This document shows, in pieces, positions 1-9,095 of a stretch of DNA of 64,000 nucleotides (within the stretch, counting starts at the first letter, position 1; each line of letters opens with the position of its first letter). Under the pieces are notes generated by a model. The model was not told the origin of the DNA. It saw only the letters and a program-made list of their open reading frames with translations, and did no database searches. The stretch lies in contig NZ_ATZI01000001.1 of NCBI RefSeq assembly GCF_000428125.1, positions 930,001-994,000 of the forward strand, in the 5' to 3' direction. Origin of the DNA: Bacteroides graminisolvens DSM 19988 = JCM 15093 (GTDB lineage Bacteria > Bacteroidota > Bacteroidia > Bacteroidales > Bacteroidaceae). Position numbers and translations under genes: made by a program.

Positions 1-7
1 TTCTTTC

Positions 8-628
8 ATGTCTGGTCAAGTCAGACTGTTTGTTATTGGTGATAGCATATCTATCTTCTATGGCCCTTACTTAAAGCAATATGTAGAAGGGAAATATGAA
101 TATGATCGGAAAAGAGACAAAGGCGAGGCTATGGAGGATTTAGATAATCCTATTGGAGCCAATGGCGGTGATTCACGTATGGTAGTAGAGTATTTGAAAA
201 AGCTTTCAGCCAACAGGAGTTTTCATACTGATGTATTGTTGGTAAATTGCGGACTGCACGATGTGAAAACTCATCCTATAACTGGCGACAAACAAATCTC
301 TTTGGAAGAATACCGTCACAATCTGGACACGATCTATCGACTTTCCCAAGAGATGAAGGCCAAGCTAGTCTGGGTGAATTGCACTCCTGTCAATGACTCT
401 ATTCATAATGGCAAAGGAGTTGCTTTTCATCGTTACAATCGGGACGTGCAGTGTTATAATGCAGTAGCCGATAGTCTGTTCTTTTCCAAAGGAGTACCTA
501 TTATAGATATGTATTCTTTTTCATTGCGCTTTCCATTGGACGCTTATATAGATCACGTGCATTATTCTGCCAAATATCGTAAGTTGCAAGCCGCATATAT
601 AGCCGGCTTTTTAGAAAGTTTGAAATAA
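8..628 (+). CDS. SGNH/GDSL-type hydrolase, possibly 5'-truncated by window edge
   Basis: The protein opens with a GDS block (VIGDSIS, Ser about residue 13 as nucleophile) and closes with IDHVHYS (Asp182/His185), the block I and block V arrangement of SGNH hydrolases. A Gly-Leu-His-Asp block (about residues 81-84) fills the oxyanion/block III place. Such enzymes usually remove acyl groups from glycans or lipids; the substrate cannot be read from the sequence. No signal peptide is visible from the ATG at 8, but the frame stays open to the window edge, so the true start may lie further upstream. It precedes a GH16 and a GH3 gene on the same strand (26 nt to the GH16 ATG), which suggests work on a plant or algal beta-glucan with ester decorations. 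That role is inference. Confidence 0.75.
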   Translation: MSGQVRLFVIGDSISIFYGPYLKQYVEGKYEYDRKRDKGEAMEDLDNPIGANGGDSRMVVEYLKKLSANRSFHTDVLLVNCGLHDVKTHPITGDKQISLEEYRHNLDTIYRLSQEMKAKLVWVNCTPVNDSIHNGKGVAFHRYNRDVQCYNAVADSLFFSKGVPIIDMYSFSLRFPLDAYIDHVHYSAKYRKLQAAYIAGFLESLK

Positions 629-654
629 CAATTAATTTAATAACATTGAAAACA

Positions 655-1485
655 ATGAAACATTTGATTTTATGCCTTTTGGCTTTAGGAGCAGTTGCTG
701 TCTCTTGTGCAGACAAGAAACCTGCTTATCAAACCATTACTACCCCTACCGGAACATGGGAATTGGTTTGGGATGAAGAATTTGATTACGAAGGATTACC
801 CGACTCTACAAAATGGAGCTATGATACCAAAGGCAACGCTACAGGATGGGGAAATAATGAAGCGCAATATTATACCGAAGCCGACAAGAGCAATGCCTGG
901 GTAAGTAACGGTATACTCACCATCACCGCCCTCAAAAAACAAATGGAAGGCAAAGAGTTTACATCGGCGCGACTCATTACCAAAGGGAAAGGCGACTGGC
1001 TGTATGGCCGTTTTGAAATACGCGCCAAACTGCCCACTGGTCTCGGCACATGGCCTGCTATATGGATGTTGCCTACCGACTGGAAATATGGAGGTTGGCC
1101 TGCAAGTGGTGAGATTGACATCATGGAAAATGTAGGTTATGATCCCGATACGATTATTGCTTCAGCACATACCCAAACTTACAATCACGTCATCGGCACT
1201 CAGAAAAATGCACGTATTGCTTGTCCGGATTCTTACAAGAATTTCCACACATATACATTAGAGTGGGAAGCGGATGAGTATCGTGCTTATATTGATGATA
1301 TTCATTACTTCACTTTCAAGAACGAAAAGGCTAGTTATAAAGAGTGGCCTTTTGATAAACGCTTCCATCTCTTACTGAACCTAGCTATTGGCGGCAATTG
1401 GGGAGGTGCTCGAGGAGTGGATGAGACATTATTGCCTCACCGTTTTGAAATAGACTATGTACGTGTTTATACCAAAAAACAATGA
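655..1485 (+). CDS. GH16 endo-beta-1,3-glucanase (laminarinase-like) lipoprotein
   Basis: A glycoside hydrolase family 16 domain fills the protein. The catalytic signature GEIDIMENVG (Glu-x-Asp-x-x-Glu, nucleophile about residue 153, acid/base about 158 from the ATG at 655) has the extra Met of the laminarinase branch. Aromatic residues (WPAIWML, WGNNEAQYYT) line the expected glucan cleft. The N-terminus is a lipoprotein signal ending in AVSC, so the enzyme is probably anchored in the outer membrane or facing the periplasm. The frame also permits a TTG start at 646, but the ATG at 655 gives a cleaner signal peptide and is preferred. Its stop overlaps the start of the GH3 gene by 4 nt, so the two are translationally coupled: endo-cleavage of beta-1,3-glucan, then glucose release. 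Confidence 0.92.
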   Translation: MKHLILCLLALGAVAVSCADKKPAYQTITTPTGTWELVWDEEFDYEGLPDSTKWSYDTKGNATGWGNNEAQYYTEADKSNAWVSNGILTITALKKQMEGKEFTSARLITKGKGDWLYGRFEIRAKLPTGLGTWPAIWMLPTDWKYGGWPASGEIDIMENVGYDPDTIIASAHTQTYNHVIGTQKNARIACPDSYKNFHTYTLEWEADEYRAYIDDIHYFTFKNEKASYKEWPFDKRFHLLLNLAIGGNWGGARGVDETLLPHRFEIDYVRVYTKKQ

Positions 1486-3719
1486 AAGCAGGCAAAATAA
1501 TACTTGGAATGTTGGTGGGATGCCTGTGTGGGTGTTCCTCCAACGGTTCACTTCATTCCCTGAAGGAAGTAAGCATTCAGGCTCTTTATGCTCAGAAGGT
1601 AGATTCTGTATTGAAGCTAATGACACTAGATGAGAAGATAGGGCAACTCAATCAATATACAGGTAACTTTCAAGCCACGGGACCTGTGGTGGAAGATACG
1701 ACCAAAATAGAACAAATAAAACTGGGGTTGGTAGGCTCCATGCTGAATATAAAGGGAGTGAAGAATACGCGTGAATTGCAAGAATATGCGATGCAGTCAC
1801 GTTTGCGCATTCCTTTACTCTTTGGTCTGGATGTGATACATGGACTTCGTACTATCTATCCTATTCCGTTGGGTGAAGCTGCCAGTTTCGACCTCAATCT
1901 GATGCGACGCACAGCAGCCGGTGCTGCCAAAGAAGCAGCTGCACAAGGCGTACACTGGACATTTGCTCCCATGATGGACGTCAGTCGTGATGCCCGTTGG
2001 GGACGCGTGATGGAGGGAGCCGGAGAGGATACTTGGTATGGTACACAAGCAGCTGTGGCCCGTGTGCAAGGATTTCAGGGAGATAATCTGGCAGATGTGC
2101 ATACAGTCATGGCTTGTGCCAAACATTTTGCTGCTTATGGGGCTTGTATAGCCGGTAAAGACTATAATACTGTGGACATGTCGGAACAAACGCTGCACGA
2201 AGTGTATCTGCCTCCTTTCAAGGCGGTGGTCGAAGCGGGTGTTGCTTCTTTTATGAATAGTTTCAATGACATAAATGGTATTCCCGCTACCGGAAATCAA
2301 TATATTCAACGTCAACTATTGAAGGGTGACTGGAACTTTAATGGCCTGACTGTATCCGACTGGGGATCTATTGGCGAAATGGTGGCTCACGGTTACGTGC
2401 CCGATCTTAAAGGTGCTGCCGAAAGTGCTATTCTGGCTGGTAGTGATATGGATATGGAGTCAAGGGCTTACGTAGGTCACCTAAAGGAACTGGTCGAAGC
2501 GGGTAAAGTCTCCGAGAAATATATTGATGATGCTGTTCGTCGCGTGCTGCTAAAGAAGTTTGAACTGGGATTGTTCGATGATCCATACCGTTATTGTAAT
2601 GAGCAGCGTGAGAAGGAGACTGTTTTGTCGGAGGAATTGCGCAATCTTTCACGAGAAGCAGGTGTAAAATCCATCGTTTTATTAAAGAATGAAAAACAAG
2701 CCTTGCCTTTGTCTGAGGCTCCAAAGAGAATAGCAGTTGTAGGGGCTTTGGCCGATTCGAAAGTGGATATGCGTGGTTTTTGGGCGAATGAAGGGGTTGT
2801 TGAAGAGATGGTTACAGTGCGTGAGGGACTTGCTTCCAAATACCCTGACACCTCTTTGCTTTACGCCGAAGGGTACGATTTAGAAACAAACGAACTGAAG
2901 TTGCAAGATGCCTTACGTGTAGCGTCACAGTCCGATGTTGTGATCGTTGCTGTAGGCGAACGCTATTTCAGTAGTGGTGAGGCAAAATCGAGAGCAGACA
3001 TAAATATTCCTCAATCGCACCAACAATTGGTAAAAGAGCTAAAGCAGACTGGTAAAAAGGTGATTGTGCTGTTAATGGGTGGACGACCTATGATTTTTAA
3101 TGAGATGACTCCCTATGCAGATGCTATCTTACTGACCTGGTGGCTGGGCACAGAAGCCGGGAATGCAATTGCCGATGTATTGGCTGGTGACTATAATCCC
3201 AGTGGTAAATTACCGATGAGCTTTCCGCTGCACGTAGGACAAGTGCCTGTCTATTACAATTACAAGAGCACGGGACGTCCTGAAAGTAAGAACAAAGGCT
3301 ATACCTGTTGCTATCAAGATATTGATTTTGAACCGGCTTATCCTTTTGGATACGGATTGAGTTATACCACCTTTGAGATCAGTGAACCAGTCCTTTCGAA
3401 AGAGACTTACACTATGGGCGATGTAGTTGAGGTGACTGTGAAGGTGAAGAATACGGGCAGTTATGCAGGCAAGGAGACGGTACAACTTTACATTCGTGAT
3501 TTAGTGGCTTCTATTACTCGTCCGGTGAAAGAGCTACGTGGCTATGAACAGGTATTGTTACAGCCAGGTGAAGAGAAAAGTGTTTCTTTCAAACTCTCAA
3601 TGAATGATTTGGGATTTTACGACTCACAATTGAACTTTGTGGTAGAACCGGGAAACTTTTTAGTGATGTGTGGAGCAAACTCAAAAGATACTAAATTTGC
3701 AAAATTTACTTTGAATTAA
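1482..3719 (+). CDS. GH3 beta-glucosidase (BglX-like) lipoprotein
   Basis: A 745-residue family 3 glycoside hydrolase of usual length. It has an N-terminal lipobox (LCGC, Cys18), a (beta/alpha)8 domain with KHFAAYG and the nucleophile motif TVSDWGS (Asp293), the alpha/beta sandwich domain starting near SREAGVKSIVLLKNE, and a C-terminal fibronectin-III-like domain (about residues 630-740). It should hydrolyse beta-linked gluco-oligosaccharides to glucose in the periplasm. The start overlaps the GH16 stop (ATGA), so it is translated together with the endo-glucanase. Exact linkage specificity (beta-1,3 versus beta-1,4 or 1,6) cannot be assigned; the GH16 partner favours beta-1,3 or mixed-linkage glucans. 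Confidence 0.93.
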   Translation: MKAGKIILGMLVGCLCGCSSNGSLHSLKEVSIQALYAQKVDSVLKLMTLDEKIGQLNQYTGNFQATGPVVEDTTKIEQIKLGLVGSMLNIKGVKNTRELQEYAMQSRLRIPLLFGLDVIHGLRTIYPIPLGEAASFDLNLMRRTAAGAAKEAAAQGVHWTFAPMMDVSRDARWGRVMEGAGEDTWYGTQAAVARVQGFQGDNLADVHTVMACAKHFAAYGACIAGKDYNTVDMSEQTLHEVYLPPFKAVVEAGVASFMNSFNDINGIPATGNQYIQRQLLKGDWNFNGLTVSDWGSIGEMVAHGYVPDLKGAAESAILAGSDMDMESRAYVGHLKELVEAGKVSEKYIDDAVRRVLLKKFELGLFDDPYRYCNEQREKETVLSEELRNLSREAGVKSIVLLKNEKQALPLSEAPKRIAVVGALADSKVDMRGFWANEGVVEEMVTVREGLASKYPDTSLLYAEGYDLETNELKLQDALRVASQSDVVIVAVGERYFSSGEAKSRADINIPQSHQQLVKELKQTGKKVIVLLMGGRPMIFNEMTPYADAILLTWWLGTEAGNAIADVLAGDYNPSGKLPMSFPLHVGQVPVYYNYKSTGRPESKNKGYTCCYQDIDFEPAYPFGYGLSYTTFEISEPVLSKETYTMGDVVEVTVKVKNTGSYAGKETVQLYIRDLVASITRPVKELRGYEQVLLQPGEEKSVSFKLSMNDLGFYDSQLNFVVEPGNFLVMCGANSKDTKFAKFTLN

Positions 3720-3748
3720 ATATGTCTGTAAGCTAATTATGAAAAAAT

Positions 3749-3793
3749 ACTAGTTACTATGTTTAAATTATGCTAATAGATATAGTAACTAGT
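3749..3793. terminator. Hairpin between convergent GH3 and sigma-factor genes
   Basis: Perfect 12-bp arms ACTAGTTACTAT (3749-3760) and ATAGTAACTAGT (3782-3793) are separated by a 21-nt AT-rich loop. On the minus strand the hairpin is followed by a T-run (GTATTTTTTC), so it fits best as the terminator of the sigma-factor transcript; it can also stop the GH operon. The rest of the gap (3720-3925) is AT-rich with no further structure noticed. Confidence 0.55.
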
Positions 3794-3925
3794 CTAAATA
3801 TTAAAATTTGTTATATTTATGTTGTGATATTTGTGGGGAATATTTTATAAATAAAAGACTTTTAGTCTAATTTATTAAATGTATATAATGTGCTTAAGTT
3901 TGTTTTTTATGTGGAATGTTAAGAT

Positions 3926-4459
3926 CTAATTATGAATAATTTGCCCCATTGCTATTAAAACTAAAAAAGTGCTGCTAGATAATGATTCCCTTATTCGCTT
4001 TAATGCAATTCCCATTTGCACTTCTACTGTTTTTACAGAGAGGTTTAGTTTGTCTGCAATTTGTTTGTAAGTTAGTTTTTCTTCGCGGCTTAATAAGAAA
4101 ATTTCGCGACATCTCTCTGGGAGCTGTTTTACTATTTTGTCTAATTGTAAGATGAATAGCTCCAAGTCAAAACAGTCTTTACCTTTACTTTCATATTGTT
4201 GTTGGTTAAACCAATTCTCTAGTAGATAATGACGACTTTGTTCATCTCTTAGATGATTGAGAACCTTGTTTTTGGCAGCGTGAAAAAGATAAGTTTTAAT
4301 ATACTTTACTTCTATTTTTTCTCTATTTTCCCATAATTTGAGAAATATTTCTTGTAATACATCTTCAATGATAATTGAATTTTTGGTGTAGAATGTCAAG
4401 AAATGATATAGTTGATCATAATAAGAATCGTAATACTGTCTGAAAGTAGTAATATTCAT
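3926..4459 (-). CDS. ECF-type RNA polymerase sigma factor (sigma-70 family)
   Basis: At 177 residues it has the standard ECF length. Sigma region 2 spans roughly residues 8-75 (the segment around EDVLQEIFLKLWENREKI is the polymerase-binding part) and region 4 spans about 115-165 (LPERCREIFLLSREEKLTYKQIADKLNLSVKTVE is its helix-turn-helix). The sequence type is that of Bacteroidetes ECF factors that normally sit next to a FecR-like anti-sigma and a SusC/SusD pair. No anti-sigma gene follows here: downstream on the same strand is only the convergent GH3 gene. It may act on an unlinked locus or be an orphan left by deletion. Confidence 0.9.
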   Translation of the reverse strand: MNITTFRQYYDSYYDQLYHFLTFYTKNSIIIEDVLQEIFLKLWENREKIEVKYIKTYLFHAAKNKVLNHLRDEQSRHYLLENWFNQQQYESKGKDCFDLELFILQLDKIVKQLPERCREIFLLSREEKLTYKQIADKLNLSVKTVEVQMGIALKRIRESLSSSTFLVLIAMGQIIHN

Positions 4460-4624
4460 TTTTTTTGTATATCTATAATGATTTTATTTGCAAAAATAGT
4501 GATTAATTTTAATATATTGGTAACTACTTAGGCTATTTTTTAAGTATAGAATTTTCCTCTACGTGCATTTTAGTAATTGCCAATAAGTTCTTATATCTTG
4601 ATGTTTGATTTTTCTTTGCAGTAT

Positions 4625-5527
4625 CTACGATTTAGTATAATTGCATGAATGTGTCTGCTCCTTATTTAACTTCTCAATACCGCCAATGCTGAAATCTTCA
4701 AAATTGGGACTATTCCAATACATCTCAAAAGTGTCAAGAGCAGTCTTTATGATGTGCGGATTTTCAACGCTTGTTACACGCATGTTCCATTCCAAACCTT
4801 CTGTTTGAGCCGACTTGGAGAGATTAGATGAGCCGATATATGCCGTGTGCATGCCGGAGTTGCGTACAAATATATAAGATTTTGCATGTAGACGTTCGAT
4901 GTCAGTATTATACGATATACGTATTTCTGTATTTGGAAGTGCTGCTAACTGTTCAATAGCTTTTGCTTGTGTTGCCCCACAATAAGTAGTAGTAATGATG
5001 CGTAGGCGACTTCCTTCCTTTTGACTGAATTTTCTCAAATCATCTAGCAAAATACGTACTCCTGATACCTTTAAGAAAGATACAATTAAACAGATTTGAT
5101 TTGCGCTTGCTATTTCACGGCGCATTTCTTCACCTAGAGATATGGGACTGTTGCCCCCTACAAATAAATTGCTTACCCGAAAACCGGATAAAGGACGTAC
5201 TGTTTCTGTATGACTTTCAGTTTGCAATACATTTTGCTGCTTGCTCATTACTTCAGCTAACAGATGAGAAGGTTCAACAATCTGCATGTCCTTTACAAGT
5301 CCTGCTTCTTGCAATATATTATTGACTAAATTTATTCGCTCCTGCTGACTATCAGTATCTTCTAACTTTTCACGAATAATCTGTGCCAAATAGTTAGCAA
5401 GCATTTGTGGTGATTCTGCTGTATCTATATTCTTGCGAACACAAACCATATCTTGTTGTTCGGTTTTCTGGATATTGCGTTCGGTCTCCTCATTAATGAT
5501 ATGCTCGTATATACCTTTTTTCAACAT
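4625..5527 (-). CDS. PLD-like nuclease domain protein, probably a truncated helicase-nuclease
   Basis: Residues about 120-270 form a phospholipase D-like domain with a single HxK...N...E core: RLHAKSYIF (His214, Lys216), IGSSNLSKSA (Asn235) and EGLEWN. This variant is normally found at the N-terminus of much longer DEAD/DEAH helicases (DUF3427-type) implicated in DNA processing or phage defence. Here the protein ends about 25 residues after the domain with an unconserved-looking tail (KLNKEQTHSCNYTKS), and the 165 bp downstream encode no recognisable helicase sequence. It is therefore either a stand-alone PLD protein or the stub of a larger gene. The ATG at 5527 begins a sensible N-terminal region rich in charged helices. 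Catalytic residues are intact, so nuclease activity is possible. Confidence 0.7.
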   Translation of the reverse strand: MLKKGIYEHIINEETERNIQKTEQQDMVCVRKNIDTAESPQMLANYLAQIIREKLEDTDSQQERINLVNNILQEAGLVKDMQIVEPSHLLAEVMSKQQNVLQTESHTETVRPLSGFRVSNLFVGGNSPISLGEEMRREIASANQICLIVSFLKVSGVRILLDDLRKFSQKEGSRLRIITTTYCGATQAKAIEQLAALPNTEIRISYNTDIERLHAKSYIFVRNSGMHTAYIGSSNLSKSAQTEGLEWNMRVTSVENPHIIKTALDTFEMYWNSPNFEDFSIGGIEKLNKEQTHSCNYTKS

Positions 5528-5731
5528 ATTCGGTTGACTTAACTAATGCATGATGTTTCTTTAGCACAAAAGTATTATTTTATTTCTCTTATAGTTTATA
5601 ATTTATTTATATAATTCCAATAAAGTGATTTTTATAAGTTACTTCTGTTTTTGTGACTTTTTATTGTACCTTTGGCGAACTGATTGAGCACATTTTTGCT
5701 TCTATGCGACAAAAGACTATGAAACAAATCA

Positions 5732-8011
5732 ATGTATATGAAAAAAATAATACTGTTTTTACTATTTATTGTGTCTATCCAACACGTTACAGCACAAACA
5801 ATAAAAGGCACTGTCTTAGATACTAATCATCAGGCGCTACCTTACGTAACAGTTCGTTTACTCCAAACTGATTCAACTTTCGTTCAAGGTGCTTATACTG
5901 ATAGTTTAGGGGTTTACTCAATGGATATGAAACGCGAAGGGAATTATTTATTGAGCTTAAGCTGCATCGGTTACAAAACACACCTGTTGCAAGTGCAGGC
6001 ACAAACTACTAAAACATTTCCCACGGTCATTTTAGAGACCGACAATGTGGTTCTCAACGAGGTCACCGTTGAGGCTTCTTCCTTTGTTCGGCAAGCCGAT
6101 AAGCTTTTGGTCTATCCGGATAAAAAACAAGTGAAGCACTCATCTTCAGGATATGATTTGCTTTATAGATTGATGATTCCGGAGCTGGACGTAGACAGAA
6201 TGGATGGAAAAGTATCGACTTTGGGCGGCGAAGCTACGCTTTATATTGACGGACGTAAGGTTGACTCTAAAGAAGTGAAAAACCTGAATCCTAAAGATAT
6301 TGATAAGGTTGAGTATTATGATGTTCCTAGCGGAAAATATATGAATGATGTGGCGGCTGTTAACTTTATTACCAAGAAATATAAAACAGGCGGATACGTG
6401 TCAGTAAATGCAGAACAACGAATTGGTTATTTGAACGGAGATTACAATGTCGTGGCTAAACTATCGCACGATAACACCAGTTACACCTTGTTTGCCGGGC
6501 ATGCCATGCAAAAATATGATGGCACAAAAGACAAAACGAGTGAGCATTTTGTTTTTTCAGATCATGAAACAGATCGCCAATCGGGCACGTTGGAAAATAG
6601 GGTAAAGAATAACAGCCAATATACTCAGTTCAATGTTGCAAATGAGAGTACCAAACGTACACTTATTGGAAAATTATCTTTGGTGCGTAATGATGCTCCC
6701 GATAATTTTAGCAGAAACCTATTGAAATATGATGATACGGAACAGGTGATAGAGAACTTTAAAAGTACAGATCAGTCCGGATGGAAAACAGACATGGAAC
6801 TATACGGTTATTTTCATTTGAATAAGAATCAGTTTTTGGAAACGAGCCTAGGGGCTAACTATACTAATAACTCGTATACTTATGGATACAAGGAGCCAAA
6901 TTATTTGACTTTAACCGATAGCAAAGAAGATTTATACGATTTTTCAGTGAATGTGAATTATGGCATTGAATTCAACCCTCAAAGCTCACTAACAGCTCAG
7001 GCTTTTCATTTTCAAACAATCAGTTCTGTGGATTACAAAGGAACTAACCCTTCCTGGCAGCATTTTTGGAATGGTGAGAGTATTTTATTCCTAGAATATA
7101 ACCAGAAAATAGGAAAGAAAGTGACGCTTAAAGTTGGTCCGGGCTTATCATACGTACAATATCGTTTGCACGGTGGTGACAGAGAAGACCAGTTGACTCC
7201 TCGCTTGCGTTCCCGCTTGATTTATTCTTTTGCCAAAAATCAGCAGCTTCAGTTAAGATACCATGTAGGTAACAGTCAGCTGCAAATTAATGAGTTAAAT
7301 GAAGTAGAGCAACAAATTGATTCTTTGCAGATAAGGCGGGGCAATTTGAATCAAAAGATTGCTTTTCTTTATAAAATCATTGCATCATACAGCGGACAAT
7401 TTGGTCGGTTTAATCTAGGTGCTGAGTTGTGGTATGATGGGATTAATCATGTTCCTTCTGAAGGTTTTTACATTGAAAATGATAAATTGATAAGAAGTTA
7501 TCAAAGTGAGGGGAAACGTAGAATGCTTTCAAGCCAACTGTCGGGCGGATGGAAGGTGACAGATAATTTTCGTGTTAAGTGTGTTGGTAATTGGTTGTAT
7601 ATCAGGCATAAAGATACGCCGGAAACGTTACGTCATTTTTCGGGTATGGTGCAAGCTGACTACTATTTAAATGATTTTTCGGCGGGAGTGTTTTCCCGAA
7701 CGAAGAATAAATCGCTAAACTATAACCTGATGTACATCACTGAACCGGCTCAATATGGTTGCTATATTGGCTGGAGCCATTCCGGCTGGCAGTTAGAAGG
7801 TGGGTGGAAGAATCCTTTTTCAAAACATGGTCAAAAGGAATCGTCTATGAATCGGAGTGTTTACAGTTTCCACAATGTGGCTACGGGTAAACTTTATCAG
7901 CAAAGTGGCTATGTCAAAGTAACTTATACTTTTGACTTTGGCCGGAAAACGTCTCGTGCTAACAACGAAATTAACACGAATATGAATAGCACCATTTTAA
8001 AGCTGGATTAA
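5732..8011 (+). CDS. Outer-membrane beta-barrel protein, TonB-dependent receptor-like, with carboxypeptidase-regulatory-like domain
   Basis: After a signal peptide (cleavage near VTAQ) the protein has a CarboxypepD_reg-like Ig fold (TIKGTVLDTNHQALPYVTVRLL, about residues 22-110), a plug-like segment (VNEVTVEASSF onward to about 220, with LYIDGRKVD) and a long barrel of alternating aromatic strands ending in a C-terminal Phe-containing strand (YVKVTYTFDFGRK). This is the OMP_b-brl_3 layout; at 759 residues it is shorter than SusC proteins, and no SusD-like partner is adjacent, so the ligand is unknown. ATGs at 5732 and 5738 are both possible starts. A -7-like box TACCTTTG lies at 5667-5674, without a convincing -33 element. 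It is divergent from the PLD-domain gene. Confidence 0.8.
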   Translation: MYMKKIILFLLFIVSIQHVTAQTIKGTVLDTNHQALPYVTVRLLQTDSTFVQGAYTDSLGVYSMDMKREGNYLLSLSCIGYKTHLLQVQAQTTKTFPTVILETDNVVLNEVTVEASSFVRQADKLLVYPDKKQVKHSSSGYDLLYRLMIPELDVDRMDGKVSTLGGEATLYIDGRKVDSKEVKNLNPKDIDKVEYYDVPSGKYMNDVAAVNFITKKYKTGGYVSVNAEQRIGYLNGDYNVVAKLSHDNTSYTLFAGHAMQKYDGTKDKTSEHFVFSDHETDRQSGTLENRVKNNSQYTQFNVANESTKRTLIGKLSLVRNDAPDNFSRNLLKYDDTEQVIENFKSTDQSGWKTDMELYGYFHLNKNQFLETSLGANYTNNSYTYGYKEPNYLTLTDSKEDLYDFSVNVNYGIEFNPQSSLTAQAFHFQTISSVDYKGTNPSWQHFWNGESILFLEYNQKIGKKVTLKVGPGLSYVQYRLHGGDREDQLTPRLRSRLIYSFAKNQQLQLRYHVGNSQLQINELNEVEQQIDSLQIRRGNLNQKIAFLYKIIASYSGQFGRFNLGAELWYDGINHVPSEGFYIENDKLIRSYQSEGKRRMLSSQLSGGWKVTDNFRVKCVGNWLYIRHKDTPETLRHFSGMVQADYYLNDFSAGVFSRTKNKSLNYNLMYITEPAQYGCYIGWSHSGWQLEGGWKNPFSKHGQKESSMNRSVYSFHNVATGKLYQQSGYVKVTYTFDFGRKTSRANNEINTNMNSTILKLD

Positions 8012-8064
8012 CACATATCGGGCTATTGGCAGATAATCAAAGAATAGAGATATTCAACTTTAGA

Positions 8065-8098
8065 TTTAGGCTACCAATCTAAGAAATGGTAGCCTAAA
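8065..8098. terminator. Bidirectional terminator hairpin between receptor and antitoxin genes
   Basis: Perfect 12-bp inverted repeat, TTTAGGCTACCA (8065-8076) and TGGTAGCCTAAA (8087-8098), with a 10-nt loop. It lies between two convergent gene ends and can serve both strands, although U-tracts are weak. Confidence 0.7.
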
Positions 8099-8105
8099 CA
8101 TAAAG

Positions 8106-9095
8106 TTAGGAATCAAATGCATGAAGTGTAAATGCCTCCTTATAGTCTATTAATTGATTGCTATTATTGAACTTTATCCAAGCGTTTTCTCTGTGACTTA
8201 AATCTGATATTTCCGATGCGGAGAAATCTTTAAATTTGTCAAGTACCATCTCTAAAACCGCAATTTCTTCAGTCGAAAAGCAATTATAATCAGGTGAAAG
8301 TGTAGAACATAGTTTTGTTCCACAATTGCCAGACGTAAATTCAATAATTTCTGGATAGACATCGTCTATTAAACTATAAACTCTATCCCATCTTACCGGG
8401 ACTGGTCCAAACTGAATTGCTTTATATGCCAAACCACTCATTCCATATCCGTATGTCTTATATGATAGAAAATCTGTATAGAAGAGTAGCTTATTCATTT
8501 TGGTATTAAATGTGTTACCGCATTTTTCTATAAAGAAGAGTATGATATTTTTTAATTTGCTGTATGATTGGGTAGCATATCCGTTGCATACTCCTCTAGA
8601 ATATGAATCAAAAATAAGTTCTTCTTTGATGTGAGGTCCCTCATATTCCATCGCTTTTTTGAGTTTAGAAAGTATTTTCTCAAAATCTTTGACTTCAAAT
8701 TGATTTTTCGCGTTTTCAACAAATACTTTAAAAATAGATGGTTCTTTTATGGAGCTAAGTATCTTTCCGTTTGCTTCACTTGGCATATCTCCATTTTCGT
8801 ATAATCGATATTGATTATCACCAAATCCTAATATCTCAGACATCTTGGATGCCGAGAGCTCGTACATTTGTCGAATACGTTTGATCTCATCGGGAAATGG
8901 GATTCCATACTTTACGCGATATTGGTTGTACACTTGCGATAGATTGAGTTCGTCAATCTCCGTTGTCGTGAAACGCTCCTTAGTGTCTTCGCATTGATAA
9001 TACAGATGAACATACTGAAATTTCTCTTTGCGAAACATCAATTCTGAATTTTCTTGTTGGAGGGCAACATTTCCTCCTGTAAAAGGACTTTTCAT
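8106..9095 (-). CDS. Panacea (DUF4065/SocA-like) antitoxin with MqsA-like N-terminal region
   Basis: Three parts are visible. Residues 1-50 resemble the YgiT/MqsA zinc finger but the metal-binding cysteines are mostly gone: the first CxxC is SPFTGG and the second pair is reduced to YQCEDTKERF. Residues about 67-115 are a helix-turn-helix of MqsA/HigA type (IKRIRQMYELSASKMSEILGFG...YRLYENGDMPS). Residues about 180-310 form a Panacea/DUF4065 domain (FYTDFLSYKTYGYGMSGLAY, FGPVPVRW). Panacea domains neutralise diverse toxins, and the HTH would autoregulate the operon. Its ATG overlaps the stop of the upstream 119-residue gene by 4 nt (ATGA), which is the tight coupling usual in toxin-antitoxin pairs. 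Here the toxin comes first, as in mqsRA and higBA. Confidence 0.85.
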   Translation of the reverse strand: MKSPFTGGNVALQQENSELMFRKEKFQYVHLYYQCEDTKERFTTTEIDELNLSQVYNQYRVKYGIPFPDEIKRIRQMYELSASKMSEILGFGDNQYRLYENGDMPSEANGKILSSIKEPSIFKVFVENAKNQFEVKDFEKILSKLKKAMEYEGPHIKEELIFDSYSRGVCNGYATQSYSKLKNIILFFIEKCGNTFNTKMNKLLFYTDFLSYKTYGYGMSGLAYKAIQFGPVPVRWDRVYSLIDDVYPEIIEFTSGNCGTKLCSTLSPDYNCFSTEEIAVLEMVLDKFKDFSASEISDLSHRENAWIKFNNSNQLIDYKEAFTLHAFDS

